DNA of 64,000 nucleotides from Desulfurella acetivorans A63 (GTDB taxonomy: Bacteria; Campylobacterota_A; Desulfurellia; Desulfurellales; Desulfurellaceae), in the NCBI GenBank assembly GCA_000517565.1, contig CP007051.1, positions 1,341,949 to 1,405,948 of the forward strand, in the 5' to 3' direction. The translations under genes were made by a program, and so were the position numbers. Below, in pieces: positions 34,030-43,411 of the stretch (the stretch's first letter is position 1; the number at the start of each line of letters is the position of its first letter). Below the pieces are notes generated by a model. That model did no database searches and had not been told where the DNA came from. It saw only the letters and a program-made list of their open reading frames with translations.

Positions 34030-34804
34030 ATTATACGCGATAATCGGTAAACCAATAAAGCATAGCTTATCACCGAAGTTACACAATGCTATGTTTGAAA
34101 AATATGGTATTGATGCCGTTTACTTAGCTTTTAAAGTAAATAATATAAAACAAGCTGTAGAAGGCGTTAAAGGTCTTGGTATTAAAGGTTTAAACGTTAC
34201 ATTACCTTTCAAAAACGAAGTGATTAAATTCTTAGATTCTATCGAGAGTCAAGCAAAAATTATTGGATCAATAAACACAATTAAAAATTCAAACGGGACG
34301 CTTTTGGGTTACAATACAGACTACCTTGGCTTTTTTGAAACCATAAAAGATATAGATTGCAATAAAAGCATCTGCATATTAGGTTCTGGCGGAGCATCTG
34401 CTGCTTGCATTTATGCCTTTTATAAAAAGGGCGTTAAATCTTTAAATATTTACAATAGAACATTTGCAAATGCTTTTAAACTTAAAGAGCAATTTGGAAA
34501 CTTAATAACACTTAATTTAATAGAAAAAAAAGATATATATAAAAATGAAATTATTGTAAACACAACATCAGCTGGCATATTAGGTAGCGAAGATATCATT
34601 GATCTAAATTTATTAAACAAAAATAGTTTATTAATAGATATTGTTTATAAATCTGAGCTTATAAAGAAAGCTGCGGCTGTTGGGATAAATGGCATAGATG
34701 GTACAAAAATGTTTATCTATCAGGCATACCATGCATTTAAAATCTGGACTGACATTGAGTTTGATATAAACCATGCATTTGAGGTTATAAATGGCCCAAG
34801 CTAA
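34010..34804 (+). CDS. aroE: shikimate dehydrogenase
   Basis: NADPH-dependent enzyme of aromatic amino-acid synthesis, 264 residues. IIGKPIKHSLSPKLHN, GLNVTLPFKNEV (with the catalytic lysine), NTDYLGF and the Rossmann motif ILGSGGASAACIYAF are all present. The start is a TTG at 34010 after AAGGAG, inside the end of tsaE. Its end overlaps pilB by 14 bases. Confidence 0.95.
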   Translation: MIGPQTKLYAIIGKPIKHSLSPKLHNAMFEKYGIDAVYLAFKVNNIKQAVEGVKGLGIKGLNVTLPFKNEVIKFLDSIESQAKIIGSINTIKNSNGTLLGYNTDYLGFFETIKDIDCNKSICILGSGGASAACIYAFYKKGVKSLNIYNRTFANAFKLKEQFGNLITLNLIEKKDIYKNEIIVNTTSAGILGSEDIIDLNLLNKNSLLIDIVYKSELIKKAAAVGINGIDGTKMFIYQAYHAFKIWTDIEFDINHAFEVINGPS

Positions 34805-36488
34805 CAGGCAATTACTTGGCACAACGCTTTTATATGAAAATAAAATCACACAAGAACAGCTCGAAAAAGCTTTACAAAAACAAGCTCAAACAGGTGAACG
34901 ACTAGGCAAAATACTTATAGAAGAACATTTTATAACAGAAGATGAGCTTTTGGAGTTTTTATCTAAAAAATATGGCTTAGAAACAATTGACCTCTCCAAA
35001 ATTCAACCTCAAAAAGAAGCAATTAATGCCCTACCTAGCGATGTTGTTAGAAAACATTGTATATTTCCATTTGCAATAACTAATAATACATTAAAAATAG
35101 CTTTGTTTAATGCTGAAAATGTTTTTTTAATAGACGAAATACGTTTTCTAACCGGCAAAAAAATATCCGTTTATCTTGCTAAAGAAAGCCAGATTAATGA
35201 ATACTTGATAAGATATTATGGTACAGCAAAAGACCTGGAAGTGCTTGTAAAACATGTGACTGATAATTTTGATGATTCCGTAGAACAAATAGAAAGTCTT
35301 GACTTTGATGAAGCTGTAAATTTTGATGAAGCACCAATTATTAAGCTTGCAAATAGTATATTAGAATCTGCTGTTAAAGAAGGAGCATCAGATATACATT
35401 TAGAGCCATATGAAAATATATTTAGAGTTAGGTTTAGAATTGATGGCAAAGCAAAAACAGTTAATACACCGCCAAAAACAATTGCGTCAAACCTTATTAC
35501 GCGCTTTAAAATTATGTCAAAATTAAATATTGCAGAAAAAAGACTACCCCAAGACGGTAGAATCAGAATAAAAGCACTTGGAAAACTAATTGATTTAAGA
35601 GTATCCACTGTGCCAACTGTTTTTGGTGAAAAACTTGTTATGCGATTGCTTGATAGAGAAAATATTAAAGTTTCGCTTGATAATTTAAACATGAGACAGC
35701 TTGATTTGCAAAGATTTAGAAATGCAATAAACTTACCAAACGGTGTGGTTATTGTTACAGGTCCAAAGGGTTCGGGTAAATCCACTACGCTTTATGCAGC
35801 TTTAAATGAATTAAACAGAGACGATAGAAACATTATGTCTGTTGAAGACCCTGTAGAATATAACTTGGAAGGCATTAATCAGGTGCAGGTAAAAGAAGAC
35901 ATAGGCTTAACTTTTAGCAGTGCCTTAAGAGCATTTTTAAGACAGGATCCAGATATAATTATGGTTGGTGAAATAAGAGATACAGAAACTGCAGAAATTG
36001 CAATAAGAGCTGCACTTACTGGCCATCTTGTGTTGTCTACACTTCATACAAATGACTCAGTTTCAGCAATCACAAGGCTTGTAGATATGGGTATAGATAG
36101 ATACTTAATTGCAAGCTCACTCAGATTAGTATTAGCCCAAAGACTGGTCAGAAAAATTTGCCCTTATTGCAAACAACCAATTAATTTACCTAAAGAGGTT
36201 TTATTAAAAGCAGGCTTTTTAGAATCAGATTTAGATAATTTAAAGATCTTTAAAGGAAAAGGTTGCTCTCATTGTTTAGATACCGGCTACAAAGGTAGGA
36301 TGGCAATATTTGAAGTCCTACCGATAACAGATGAAATAAGAGAAATGATAATAAACGGTAAACCTGAAAACGATATAAGACAAAAAGCACTTGAGCAAGG
36401 CATGCTTACTTTAAAACAAGATGGTTTACAAAAAGTCAAGCAAGGAGTAACGACGCTTGAAGAAGTTTTAAGCGTAGCTATAAATTAA
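34791..36488 (+). CDS. pilB: type IV pilus / type II secretion assembly ATPase
   Basis: Hexameric ATPase of 565 residues driving pilus extension. The N-terminal T2SSE domain (TLLYENKITQEQLEKAL) is followed by EGASDIHLEPYEN, Walker A GPKGSGKST, the Asp box, Walker B DPDIIMVGEIRD and the His box TGHLVLSTLHTNDS. A zinc tetracysteine CPYCK ... CSHC is present. GAGG precedes the ATG. pilT and pilC follow within 12 and 1 bases, so this is the motor set of a type IV pilus; pilins and secretin are not in the window. A GspE role cannot be excluded, but pilT favours pili. Confidence 0.93.
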   Translation: MAQANRQLLGTTLLYENKITQEQLEKALQKQAQTGERLGKILIEEHFITEDELLEFLSKKYGLETIDLSKIQPQKEAINALPSDVVRKHCIFPFAITNNTLKIALFNAENVFLIDEIRFLTGKKISVYLAKESQINEYLIRYYGTAKDLEVLVKHVTDNFDDSVEQIESLDFDEAVNFDEAPIIKLANSILESAVKEGASDIHLEPYENIFRVRFRIDGKAKTVNTPPKTIASNLITRFKIMSKLNIAEKRLPQDGRIRIKALGKLIDLRVSTVPTVFGEKLVMRLLDRENIKVSLDNLNMRQLDLQRFRNAINLPNGVVIVTGPKGSGKSTTLYAALNELNRDDRNIMSVEDPVEYNLEGINQVQVKEDIGLTFSSALRAFLRQDPDIIMVGEIRDTETAEIAIRAALTGHLVLSTLHTNDSVSAITRLVDMGIDRYLIASSLRLVLAQRLVRKICPYCKQPINLPKEVLLKAGFLESDLDNLKIFKGKGCSHCLDTGYKGRMAIFEVLPITDEIREMIINGKPENDIRQKALEQGMLTLKQDGLQKVKQGVTTLEEVLSVAIN

Positions 36489-36500
36489 AAGAGGTATTTT

Positions 36501-37589
36501 ATGAAACCAAAAGACTTAGTTGAACTTTTAAGGCATATCTGTTCAATCAAAGCCAGTGATTTACACATAACAGTAGGCTCTCCGCCAAGAGCAAGGGTAA
36601 ATGGCGATCTTGTAAATTTAGATTATGACATGTTAACTCCTACAGATACACGCGATTTGTGCTACAGCGTAATGAACGAGCTAAATAGAAAACGCTTTGA
36701 AGAAAATTTTGATGTGGATTTCTCTTTTGGCGTACCAGAACTTGCACGATTTAGGGCAAATGTATTTATGCAAAGAGGCTCTGTTGCTGGAGCATTCAGG
36801 ATAATACCGCAAGAAATTCCAGATTTTAACACTTTAGGCCTACCTCCAATAATAAAAGAATTTGCTAATTTACCAAAAGGACTGGTTTTGGTTACAGGAC
36901 CAACAGGCTCAGGTAAATCTACCACCTTGGCTGCACTTTTAAATTTGATTAATAAATCCAGACCCGTTCACATTATTACGCTTGAAGATCCAATTGAATT
37001 TACATACAAGCACGATAAAGCTCTTGTTAACCAAAGGGAAATTGGCACTGATGCATCAAGTTTTGCTCAAGGCTTAAAACACATTATGCGACAGGACCCG
37101 GATGTCATTTTAATTGGTGAAATGAGGGATGCAGAAACAATAGCAGCAGCACTTACTGTAGCCGAAACTGGACACCTGGTATTTGCCACACTTCATACAA
37201 ATTCTGCAGCAGAAACAATAACAAGGATTGTGGATGTTTTTCCGGCTTCTCAGCAAGAACAAGTCAGAGTTCAACTTTCTACTTCATTGCAAGGCATTGT
37301 AACACAAGCATTATTAAAGAAAAAAGATAATTCTGGTAGAGTTGTAGCAGTTGAAATTTTGGTGCCAAATGCCGCTATAAGGAATTTAATTAGAGAAAAC
37401 AAAATTCCCCAAATATACTCAACAATGCAAATTGGCCAAGAAAAAACCGGTATGAAAATATTTAACCAATCATTGTTTGAACTCTACTCAAAAGGTTTAA
37501 TATCCTACAATGAAGCACTTAATGCATCATTAAATAAAGATGAACTCAAAAACATGATGGACAGAATAAAAATAAACATGAGAGGTTAA
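36501..37589 (+). CDS. pilT: type IV pilus retraction ATPase
   Basis: Retraction motor of 362 residues. ASDLHITVGSPPRARVNG opens the protein; GPTGSGKSTTLAALL is Walker A, DPDVILIGEMRDAETI Walker B with the AIRNLIRE motif late in the protein (residues about 290-300), typical of PilT rather than PilB. GAGG lies before the ATG. Its presence suggests twitching or retractable pili. Confidence 0.95.
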   Translation: MKPKDLVELLRHICSIKASDLHITVGSPPRARVNGDLVNLDYDMLTPTDTRDLCYSVMNELNRKRFEENFDVDFSFGVPELARFRANVFMQRGSVAGAFRIIPQEIPDFNTLGLPPIIKEFANLPKGLVLVTGPTGSGKSTTLAALLNLINKSRPVHIITLEDPIEFTYKHDKALVNQREIGTDASSFAQGLKHIMRQDPDVILIGEMRDAETIAAALTVAETGHLVFATLHTNSAAETITRIVDVFPASQQEQVRVQLSTSLQGIVTQALLKKKDNSGRVVAVEILVPNAAIRNLIRENKIPQIYSTMQIGQEKTGMKIFNQSLFELYSKGLISYNEALNASLNKDELKNMMDRIKINMRG

Positions 37590-37590
37590 A

Positions 37591-38796
37591 ATGGCATACT
37601 TTAGATGGAAAGGCACCATAAATAATGTAAAACGTAAAGGTGAAGTCATAGCAGATAGCAAAGAAGCTGCTATAATGAAATTAAAAAAACAAAATATTGA
37701 TGTCTTATCCATAAAACAATCAGCTCCACCCCTTGAGTTAGATTTTTTAAATAAGGTAAAACCTAAAGATTTAATGATTATGACAAAACAACTATCAATT
37801 ATGCTAAATGCTGGTATACCTATAGTATCTGCCTTTAATATATTAATAGAGCAAGTAAAAAATACAAAACTTAAAAAAATAATTACAGATATTAAAGAAA
37901 AAGTTGAAGCAGGCTCTTCATTTTCAAGCGCTTTAAGGGAACATAAAGATATCTTTTCTGATTTATACATAAATATGGTAGAATCAGGTGAAGCAAGCGG
38001 AAATTTGGATGTTGTATTACAAAGACTTGTTATCACAATGGAAAAAGATCTGGCGCTAAAACGCAAACTTAAAGGTGCTTTGATTTATCCAGCCATGGTA
38101 AGCATTGTAGCAGTTGCAGTTATTGCATTGATATTAACGTTTGTAATACCTACATTTAGCAAAATGTATGCAGATAGCGGCATGCAATTACCACTGCTGA
38201 CGCGCATTGTAATTGGCGTTAGTAATTTTTTAAGAGACTATATTATTGTTATTCTTTTAATTCTTTCAATAATCATTGGGGCTTTTGTTATTGCAAAAAA
38301 GAAAAGTATAAAATTTAGAACGTATGTAGACTCACTCATGCTTAAATTACCTTTACTTGGTACACTTATTTTAAAGACATCTATTGCCAGATTTTCTTCT
38401 ATTTTATCAATGCTTACTTCAGGTGGCGTAAGCATCCTGGAAGCTATAGATATAGGTGCAAAAACTTCAGGCAATCTTGTTATAGAAAATACTTTAACGA
38501 AGGTCAAAGAAGCGGTAAAAGAAGGATCAAATTTGTCTGAGCCTATAGCAAAAGCTGGGATTTTTCCGGATATGGTATCACAGATGATTTCTGTTGGCGA
38601 AGAAACTGGAAAGCTAGAAGATATGCTTGTTAAAGTATCACAATACTACGAAGAAGAAGTGGACAATAGTGTAAAAAATCTAACAACAATGTTAGAACCT
38701 ATAATTATAGTAGTATTGGGAGTCATAGTGGGAACTCTTGTTATAGCAATGTATCTACCTATATTCAAGATTGGTCAAGCAATTAAGGGTGGATAG
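37591..38796 (+). CDS. pilC: type IV pilus inner-membrane platform protein
   Basis: Polytopic protein of 401 residues of the GspF/PilC family that couples the ATPases to the pilus. Two GspF domains are seen, KPKDLMIMTKQLSIMLNAGIP and FSSILSMLTSGGVSILEA, with membrane helices near residues 165-190, 215-235 and 370-390. It starts one base after pilT and ends in a 14-base convergent overlap with cysK. Confidence 0.94.
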   Translation: MAYFRWKGTINNVKRKGEVIADSKEAAIMKLKKQNIDVLSIKQSAPPLELDFLNKVKPKDLMIMTKQLSIMLNAGIPIVSAFNILIEQVKNTKLKKIITDIKEKVEAGSSFSSALREHKDIFSDLYINMVESGEASGNLDVVLQRLVITMEKDLALKRKLKGALIYPAMVSIVAVAVIALILTFVIPTFSKMYADSGMQLPLLTRIVIGVSNFLRDYIIVILLILSIIIGAFVIAKKKSIKFRTYVDSLMLKLPLLGTLILKTSIARFSSILSMLTSGGVSILEAIDIGAKTSGNLVIENTLTKVKEAVKEGSNLSEPIAKAGIFPDMVSQMISVGEETGKLEDMLVKVSQYYEEEVDNSVKNLTTMLEPIIIVVLGVIVGTLVIAMYLPIFKIGQAIKGG

Positions 38797-39703
38797 AGAG
38801 TGTGCTTAAATAGCGCTCTGCGCTATCGCAAACCATAAACACGATATTTTTATCTTTATACTCACTTTTATTTGCAAGCCTGTAAGCAACTGCGAAATTT
38901 GCTCCGCTTGATATGCCAGCCAAAATACCTTCTTTTTTAGATAAGTAAATAGCGTATTCTATTGCTTCCTCATCTTTTACTAACTCGATTTTATCAATCA
39001 AACTTAAATCTAGATTTTTTGGTACAAATCCAGCACCAATACCTTGTATTGAGTGAGGCATAGGTTTAAAATCAATGTTTTTTAAGCGGGAGCTTATAGC
39101 TGGGCTATTTTCTGGCTCAACTGCTACAATTATGCAATCTTTTTTTGTTTTTTTTAAAAATTTTGAAACACCACTTATAGTACCACCTGTACCTACTCCA
39201 CTTACAAAAACATCAAATTTGCCATCTAAAGCATTAAAAATTTCGGGACCTGTAGTAAGTTCATGTGCTTTTGGGTTTGAAGGATTATTAAACTGATCCG
39301 GCATAAAAAATTTATTTGAAGTTTTTAAAATCTCATTTGCTTTTTCAATTGAGCCTTTCATACCTAAATGAGCGCTTGTTAAAATCACATTTGCTCTAAA
39401 TAATTCCATTAACTTAATGCGTTCTTTACTCATAGATTCAGGCATTACTATATTTACCTTAAAACCAAATAATTTACCCAAAAAAGATAAAGCAATGCCA
39501 GTATTCCCACTTGTAGGCTCAATAATTTCCATTCCTGGTTTTAGTTTGCCACTATCCAAAGCATCTTTAATCATAAAATATGCAGCCCTATCTTTAACCG
39601 AAAATGTAGCATTTTTTGTTTCTAATTTTACAAAAAGCCTTGCATTGGTTTTTAAACCAAGCTCCACTAATGGTGTTTTACCAATTGTATCTATAATTCG
39701 CAT
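38783..39703 (-). CDS. cysK: cysteine synthase (O-acetylserine sulfhydrylase)
   Basis: PLP enzyme of 306 residues that joins sulfide to O-acetylserine. GKTPLVEL, the PLP lysine in FSVKDRAAYFM, EPTSGNTGIALSF and GVGTGGTISGVSKFLK are all conserved. CysK and CysM cannot be separated safely by eye. GGAGGC precedes the ATG. It is a single gene, convergent with pilC. In a sulfide-producing organism it is the entry point of sulfur into biomass. Confidence 0.93.
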   Translation of the reverse strand: MRIIDTIGKTPLVELGLKTNARLFVKLETKNATFSVKDRAAYFMIKDALDSGKLKPGMEIIEPTSGNTGIALSFLGKLFGFKVNIVMPESMSKERIKLMELFRANVILTSAHLGMKGSIEKANEILKTSNKFFMPDQFNNPSNPKAHELTTGPEIFNALDGKFDVFVSGVGTGGTISGVSKFLKKTKKDCIIVAVEPENSPAISSRLKNIDFKPMPHSIQGIGAGFVPKNLDLSLIDKIELVKDEEAIEYAIYLSKKEGILAGISSGANFAVAYRLANKSEYKDKNIVFMVCDSAERYLSTLSIHP

Positions 39704-39749
39704 TTTGCCTCCAACAAGGCTTTACGCCTATTTAAAAAACTTAGCTTGC

Positions 39750-39832
39750 GTCATTCTCAAACGCTAGCAAAAAACCTCACGCACGCACGAATTGGTAAAG
39801 AAAGTAGATCCTTCGTTTACACTCAGGATGAC
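39750..39832. repeat. degenerate copy of a palindromic repeat (intergenic)
   Basis: Left arm GTCATTCTCA (39750-39759), right arm AGATCCTTCG ... CTCAGGATGAC (39805-39832). The terminal GTCATTCT/AGGATGAC pairing and the AGATCCTTCG core match the element inside hisIE at 40359-40437. It lies between cysK and hisIE, divergent genes. Confidence 0.75.
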
Positions 39833-39896
39833 TAACTTTGCTTACGCCAGCAAATTTTATAATTTATTGCGCTATGTGTCAAAATTTAAAAAACAC

Positions 39897-39925
39897 TTTA
39901 CAAGAAAGTATTTTTGAGATATTAT
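39897..39925 (+). promoter_or_regulatory. promoter of hisIE, apparently leaderless
   Basis: TTTACA (39897-39902), 17-base spacer, TATTAT (39920-39925), 6 bases to the ATG at 39932. There is no ribosome site. Confidence 0.5.
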
Positions 39926-39931
39926 AAAAAT

Positions 39932-40741
39932 ATGGAGCTAAGCCAGATAATCAAGTTTGACAAAGACGGGCTCGTGCCCGTTATTACTCAAGATTTTTAC
40001 AATAAAGATGTTTTAATGTTTGCATATGCAAATAAAGAAGCGCTGCAAAAAACTATTCAAACAGGTTATGCTCACTATTTTTCAAGAAGTAGAAAAAAAT
40101 TGTGGAAAAAAGGCGAAGAAAGTGGCAATGTACAAAAAATAAAACAAATCTTATTTGACTGCGATGAGGATTGTATACTTTACAAAGTTGAACAGGTGGG
40201 TTGTGCGTGCCATACTTTTCACAGAAGCTGTTTTTATAGAGAATATTTTAGAAATCAGATAATAGAAATCCAACCACAGCTTGATAAAAATTTTAAAGAA
40301 ACTATTTATAATGTTGAAAATGTCATTGTAAGCGATAGGAAAGAACTTCCCACGAAATGTCATTCTGAGCAAAGCGAAGAATCTCAAGTAGATCCTTCGC
40401 TAGAGCTAAGGATGACAGGGGACACGCTCAGGATGACCATTCTTGACGAACTTTACAAAACCATACTTCAAAGAAAAAAAGATATGCCTCAAAACTCTTA
40501 TACTGCTAAATTATTTTCAGATGGCCTGGAAAAAATTGCAAAAAAATTAAACGAAGAAACACTTGAGTTTCTTTTTGCACTAAAAGAAAACGACACATCA
40601 CACATAATTTACGAAGCAAGCGATTGTTTGTATCATTTGTTAGTTGCACTAGCATACAAAGAAATACCTTTTGATGCAATTTTGGAAGAATTAAAGCGTA
40701 GAAGAAACTTTTCTGGTGAATTCGAAAAAAAGACAAGATGA
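39932..40741 (+). CDS. hisI: bifunctional phosphoribosyl-AMP cyclohydrolase / phosphoribosyl-ATP pyrophosphatase
   Basis: Histidine biosynthesis steps 2 and 3, 269 residues. The HisI domain comes first: [26 protein letters not shown], and the metal site [25 protein letters not shown]-type sequence. HisE follows: [20 protein letters not shown] and [17 protein letters not shown]. The linker is unusually long because residues about 143-169 ([20 protein letters not shown] and on) are the translation of an inserted palindromic repeat. The start at 39932 matches the family N-terminus. The stop overlaps the glycosyltransferase gene (ATGA). Confidence 0.94.
   Translation: MELSQIIKFDKDGLVPVITQDFYNKDVLMFAYANKEALQKTIQTGYAHYFSRSRKKLWKKGEESGNVQKIKQILFDCDEDCILYKVEQVGCACHTFHRSCFYREYFRNQIIEIQPQLDKNFKETIYNVENVIVSDRKELPTKCHSEQSEESQVDPSLELRMTGDTLRMTILDELYKTILQRKKDMPQNSYTAKLFSDGLEKIAKKLNEETLEFLFALKENDTSHIIYEASDCLYHLLVALAYKEIPFDAILEELKRRRNFSGEFEKKTR
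40359..40437. repeat. palindromic repeat element inserted inside hisIE
   Basis: GTCATTCTGAGC (from 40360), GCGAAGAATCT, short centre, AGATCCTTCGC, then AGCTAAGGATGAC and a second partial arm ACGCTCAGGATGACC. Arms pair with one mismatch each, giving a long hairpin. The element keeps the hisIE frame open. It is related to the copy at 39750-39832. Confidence 0.85.
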
Positions 40742-41778
40742 ATATAGCAATTATTTTAGATGAGCCGTGGAATAGCTCTTTAACTTTTTTAGGCAAAACT
40801 TTTTTAGAAATCTTAAGTAAATCTCACTTTGTATCACTAATATGCCAAAAAGACAGCTATATAGACAAATCCGTAAAATCAGATAAATACTACGTACAAA
40901 ACTTACGTACCAAAAATCCCATAGTTTTTTTTAAAAATCTAAATCAAATAAGAATGCATCTAAATGCAATAAAACCAGACATTGTACTTACAATTAGAGG
41001 AGATGCAACTTTTCAGGCATGTCTATTAAAAAATCACTTTAATTTTAAACTCATTAGAATTTTTGGTGAAAATAGAAAACCTTCTCTAAACAGACATTGC
41101 GTAGATTATGTTTTCTTAAGCACAAAAAGATATGAAAATATAGTTAAAATTCCTCATAGCATAATTAATGGTGTTGTCGATACAAAAAAATTCACATTTA
41201 AAAAAGAAGGTGCTCTAAGGATTAGAAAAGAATTTGGTATAGACAATTCGGATTTTGTTTTTGGGTTTATTGGTAGAACTTCAAAGGTAAAAGGCATATT
41301 TATGCTTTGCCAGGCATTTGCAAAACTTGAGTTTAGCGCAAAACTATTTATGCTTGTCTATGAAACAGAAATAAAAATTAGCGAGATCTTGGAAATAATA
41401 AAACAGCTAAACATAGAAAACCGTGTAATTATAGAAAGCAAACTTCGAGATGATGTAGAAGATATAATCAGCGCATTTGATGTGGGTGTTGTAAGTTCAA
41501 TTGATTCAGAGGCTATTGCAAGGACAACGCTGGAATTTCTTGCGTGCTCTAAGCCTTGTGTGGTAACAAATGTAGGGTGTTTAAGTGAAGTGGTTGACGA
41601 CTCATGCGGAATTATTTGCAAGCCAAATGTTTCAAGTCTACACCAAGCATTGACTTGCATACATGATAAAGATTTAAGCCTGATGGGAACATTTGCTTTA
41701 AAAAAAGCACAAAAGTATTCAATTGAAAGCTTGAGCGATCTGATAAATGATACGTTCAGTAATATATTTAAAAAATGA
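40738..41778 (+). CDS. family 4 glycosyltransferase
   Basis: Protein of 346 residues with the GT-B fold. The C-terminal half has [22 protein letters not shown] and the acceptor/donor region [34 protein letters not shown], with the EX7E-like glutamates of GT4 enzymes. A nucleotide-sugar-dependent transfer to lipopolysaccharide or another envelope glycan is likely, but the sugar cannot be named. It is linked to hisIE by an ATGA overlap, and argD follows. Confidence 0.85.
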   Translation: MNIAIILDEPWNSSLTFLGKTFLEILSKSHFVSLICQKDSYIDKSVKSDKYYVQNLRTKNPIVFFKNLNQIRMHLNAIKPDIVLTIRGDATFQACLLKNHFNFKLIRIFGENRKPSLNRHCVDYVFLSTKRYENIVKIPHSIINGVVDTKKFTFKKEGALRIRKEFGIDNSDFVFGFIGRTSKVKGIFMLCQAFAKLEFSAKLFMLVYETEIKISEILEIIKQLNIENRVIIESKLRDDVEDIISAFDVGVVSSIDSEAIARTTLEFLACSKPCVVTNVGCLSEVVDDSCGIICKPNVSSLHQALTCIHDKDLSLMGTFALKKAQKYSIESLSDLINDTFSNIFKK

Positions 41779-41798
41779 TTAGTTTTTTAGGAGGCTAT

Positions 41799-42956
41799 AT
41801 GGATGTTTTTGAACAATCAGATAAATACACAGCAAATACTTACAAAAGAGCTAAAGTTTGTTTTGATCATGGAAAAGGAATATACTTATACGATAATAAT
41901 GGAAACGCTTATTTAGACTTTTTAGCAGGCATTGCTGTAAATATTCTCGGGCACTCACATGATATTGTAGTAAATGCAATTTGCGAACAAGCAAAAAAAC
42001 TCATACATGTATCAAACCTATATTACATAAAAGAACAGGCCGAAGCCGCACAGTTACTCGTTGAGCATTCATGTGCAGATAAGGTATTTTTTTGCAACTC
42101 AGGTGCAGAAGCAAACGAAGCGGCCATTAAACTTGCCCGTTTGTATGGAAAAAGCAAAAAAACAATACTGACATTTGAACATTCCTTTCATGGAAGAACA
42201 ATTACAACACTTGCGGCTACTGGTCAAAAAAAATACCAGGAAGGTTTTGAACCTATAACACAAGGCTTTGTGTACGCAAAATTTAACGATATAGATGATT
42301 TTTATAGCAAAATGAACCCAGATATATGCGCTGTAATGATAGAATTCATACAAGGAGAAGGTGGAATTAATCAAGCTGATGCTCAGTTTATTAAAGAAAT
42401 AACAGATTATTGTCAAAAAAATGACATATTGCTTATAGACGATGAAATTCAAACCGGGATGGGCAGGACTTCAAAGTTTTTTGCTTATGAGATGTATGAT
42501 TGCAAACCAGATATTATTACATTGGCAAAAGGATTAGCAGCTGGTGTACCAATTGGTGCTATGCTTGCAAAAGATTATGTTGCAAGCGCTTTTACGCCTG
42601 GTTCGCATGGTTCTACATTTGGAGGTAATCCACTTGCCACAAAAGTTTCAAGCGAAGTAATAAATTTTATATTTAACAACAATATTTTATCTCATGTAAA
42701 AGAAACAGGCGAGTATTTTATAAACCAGCTTTTGCACTTAAAAGAAAAAAAAGCCTCAATAAAATCTGTAAAAGGCATAGGTTTAATTGTTGGCATATCC
42801 ATTGACAAACCATGCGAAGAAATAGTAGAAAAAGCTTTGGAAAACAAAATTTTAATTGGCAAAGCTGGCAATGACACATTGAGGTTTGAGCCACCTTTGA
42901 TTGTTAAAAAAGAGCACATAGATAGACTCATTGAGTTTTTAGATTCTGCATTATGA
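41799..42956 (+). CDS. argD: acetylornithine aminotransferase
   Basis: PLP-dependent class III aminotransferase of 385 residues in arginine synthesis. FLAGIAVNILGHSH, CNSGAEANEAAIKLAR, FEHSFHGRT, LLIDDEIQTGMGRT and the lysine segment ITLAKGLAAGVPIGA are clear. The ATG at 41799 follows AGGAGG; the earlier in-frame ATG at 41775 lacks one. It overlaps pgpA by 4 bases. Succinyl-diaminopimelate activity is also possible for this family. Confidence 0.94.
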   Translation: MDVFEQSDKYTANTYKRAKVCFDHGKGIYLYDNNGNAYLDFLAGIAVNILGHSHDIVVNAICEQAKKLIHVSNLYYIKEQAEAAQLLVEHSCADKVFFCNSGAEANEAAIKLARLYGKSKKTILTFEHSFHGRTITTLAATGQKKYQEGFEPITQGFVYAKFNDIDDFYSKMNPDICAVMIEFIQGEGGINQADAQFIKEITDYCQKNDILLIDDEIQTGMGRTSKFFAYEMYDCKPDIITLAKGLAAGVPIGAMLAKDYVASAFTPGSHGSTFGGNPLATKVSSEVINFIFNNNILSHVKETGEYFINQLLHLKEKKASIKSVKGIGLIVGISIDKPCEEIVEKALENKILIGKAGNDTLRFEPPLIVKKEHIDRLIEFLDSAL

Positions 42957-43411
42957 AGTTTGAAGATGATATACAAAAAATTGCAGATATAATAGCTACA
43001 GTGTTTGGGATTGGCTATACCGCGTATGCACCAGGTACTATGGGCTCTTTATTTGGCATTTTAATATATATGTTTTTAAAAGAAACTTCATTGAGTATTT
43101 ATGCATTAACAGTATCATGTTTATTTGTAATAGGTACAATCGCCAGTGAAATTGTAGAAAGCGCCTATAATATAAAAGACCCTTCATTTATAATTATCGA
43201 TGAAGTGGTAGGCATGCTTGTTACGCTTATGTTTGTAGGTTATTCTTTTTGGGCTGTGTGGCTTGGATTTTTATTTTTTAGAATTATTGACATATCAAAA
43301 GTACCCCCACTGAATTTTTTAGAACGCATAAGCGGTGGTCTTGGGATAATGCTTGATGATTTAGTGGGCGGGTTTATGGCTGGCATTTTGCTCTATATTA
43401 TATTTAGATGA
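42953..43411 (+). CDS. pgpA: phosphatidylglycerophosphatase A
   Basis: Membrane phosphatase of 152 residues that makes phosphatidylglycerol. APGTMGSLFG, IIIDEVVGMLVTL and the C-terminal GGLGIMLDDLVGGFMAG are the conserved acidic metal-binding segments. About four membrane helices are present. The order pgpA-cinA-thpR is common in bacteria and helps to identify the next gene. Confidence 0.94.
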   Translation: MKFEDDIQKIADIIATVFGIGYTAYAPGTMGSLFGILIYMFLKETSLSIYALTVSCLFVIGTIASEIVESAYNIKDPSFIIIDEVVGMLVTLMFVGYSFWAVWLGFLFFRIIDISKVPPLNFLERISGGLGIMLDDLVGGFMAGILLYIIFR

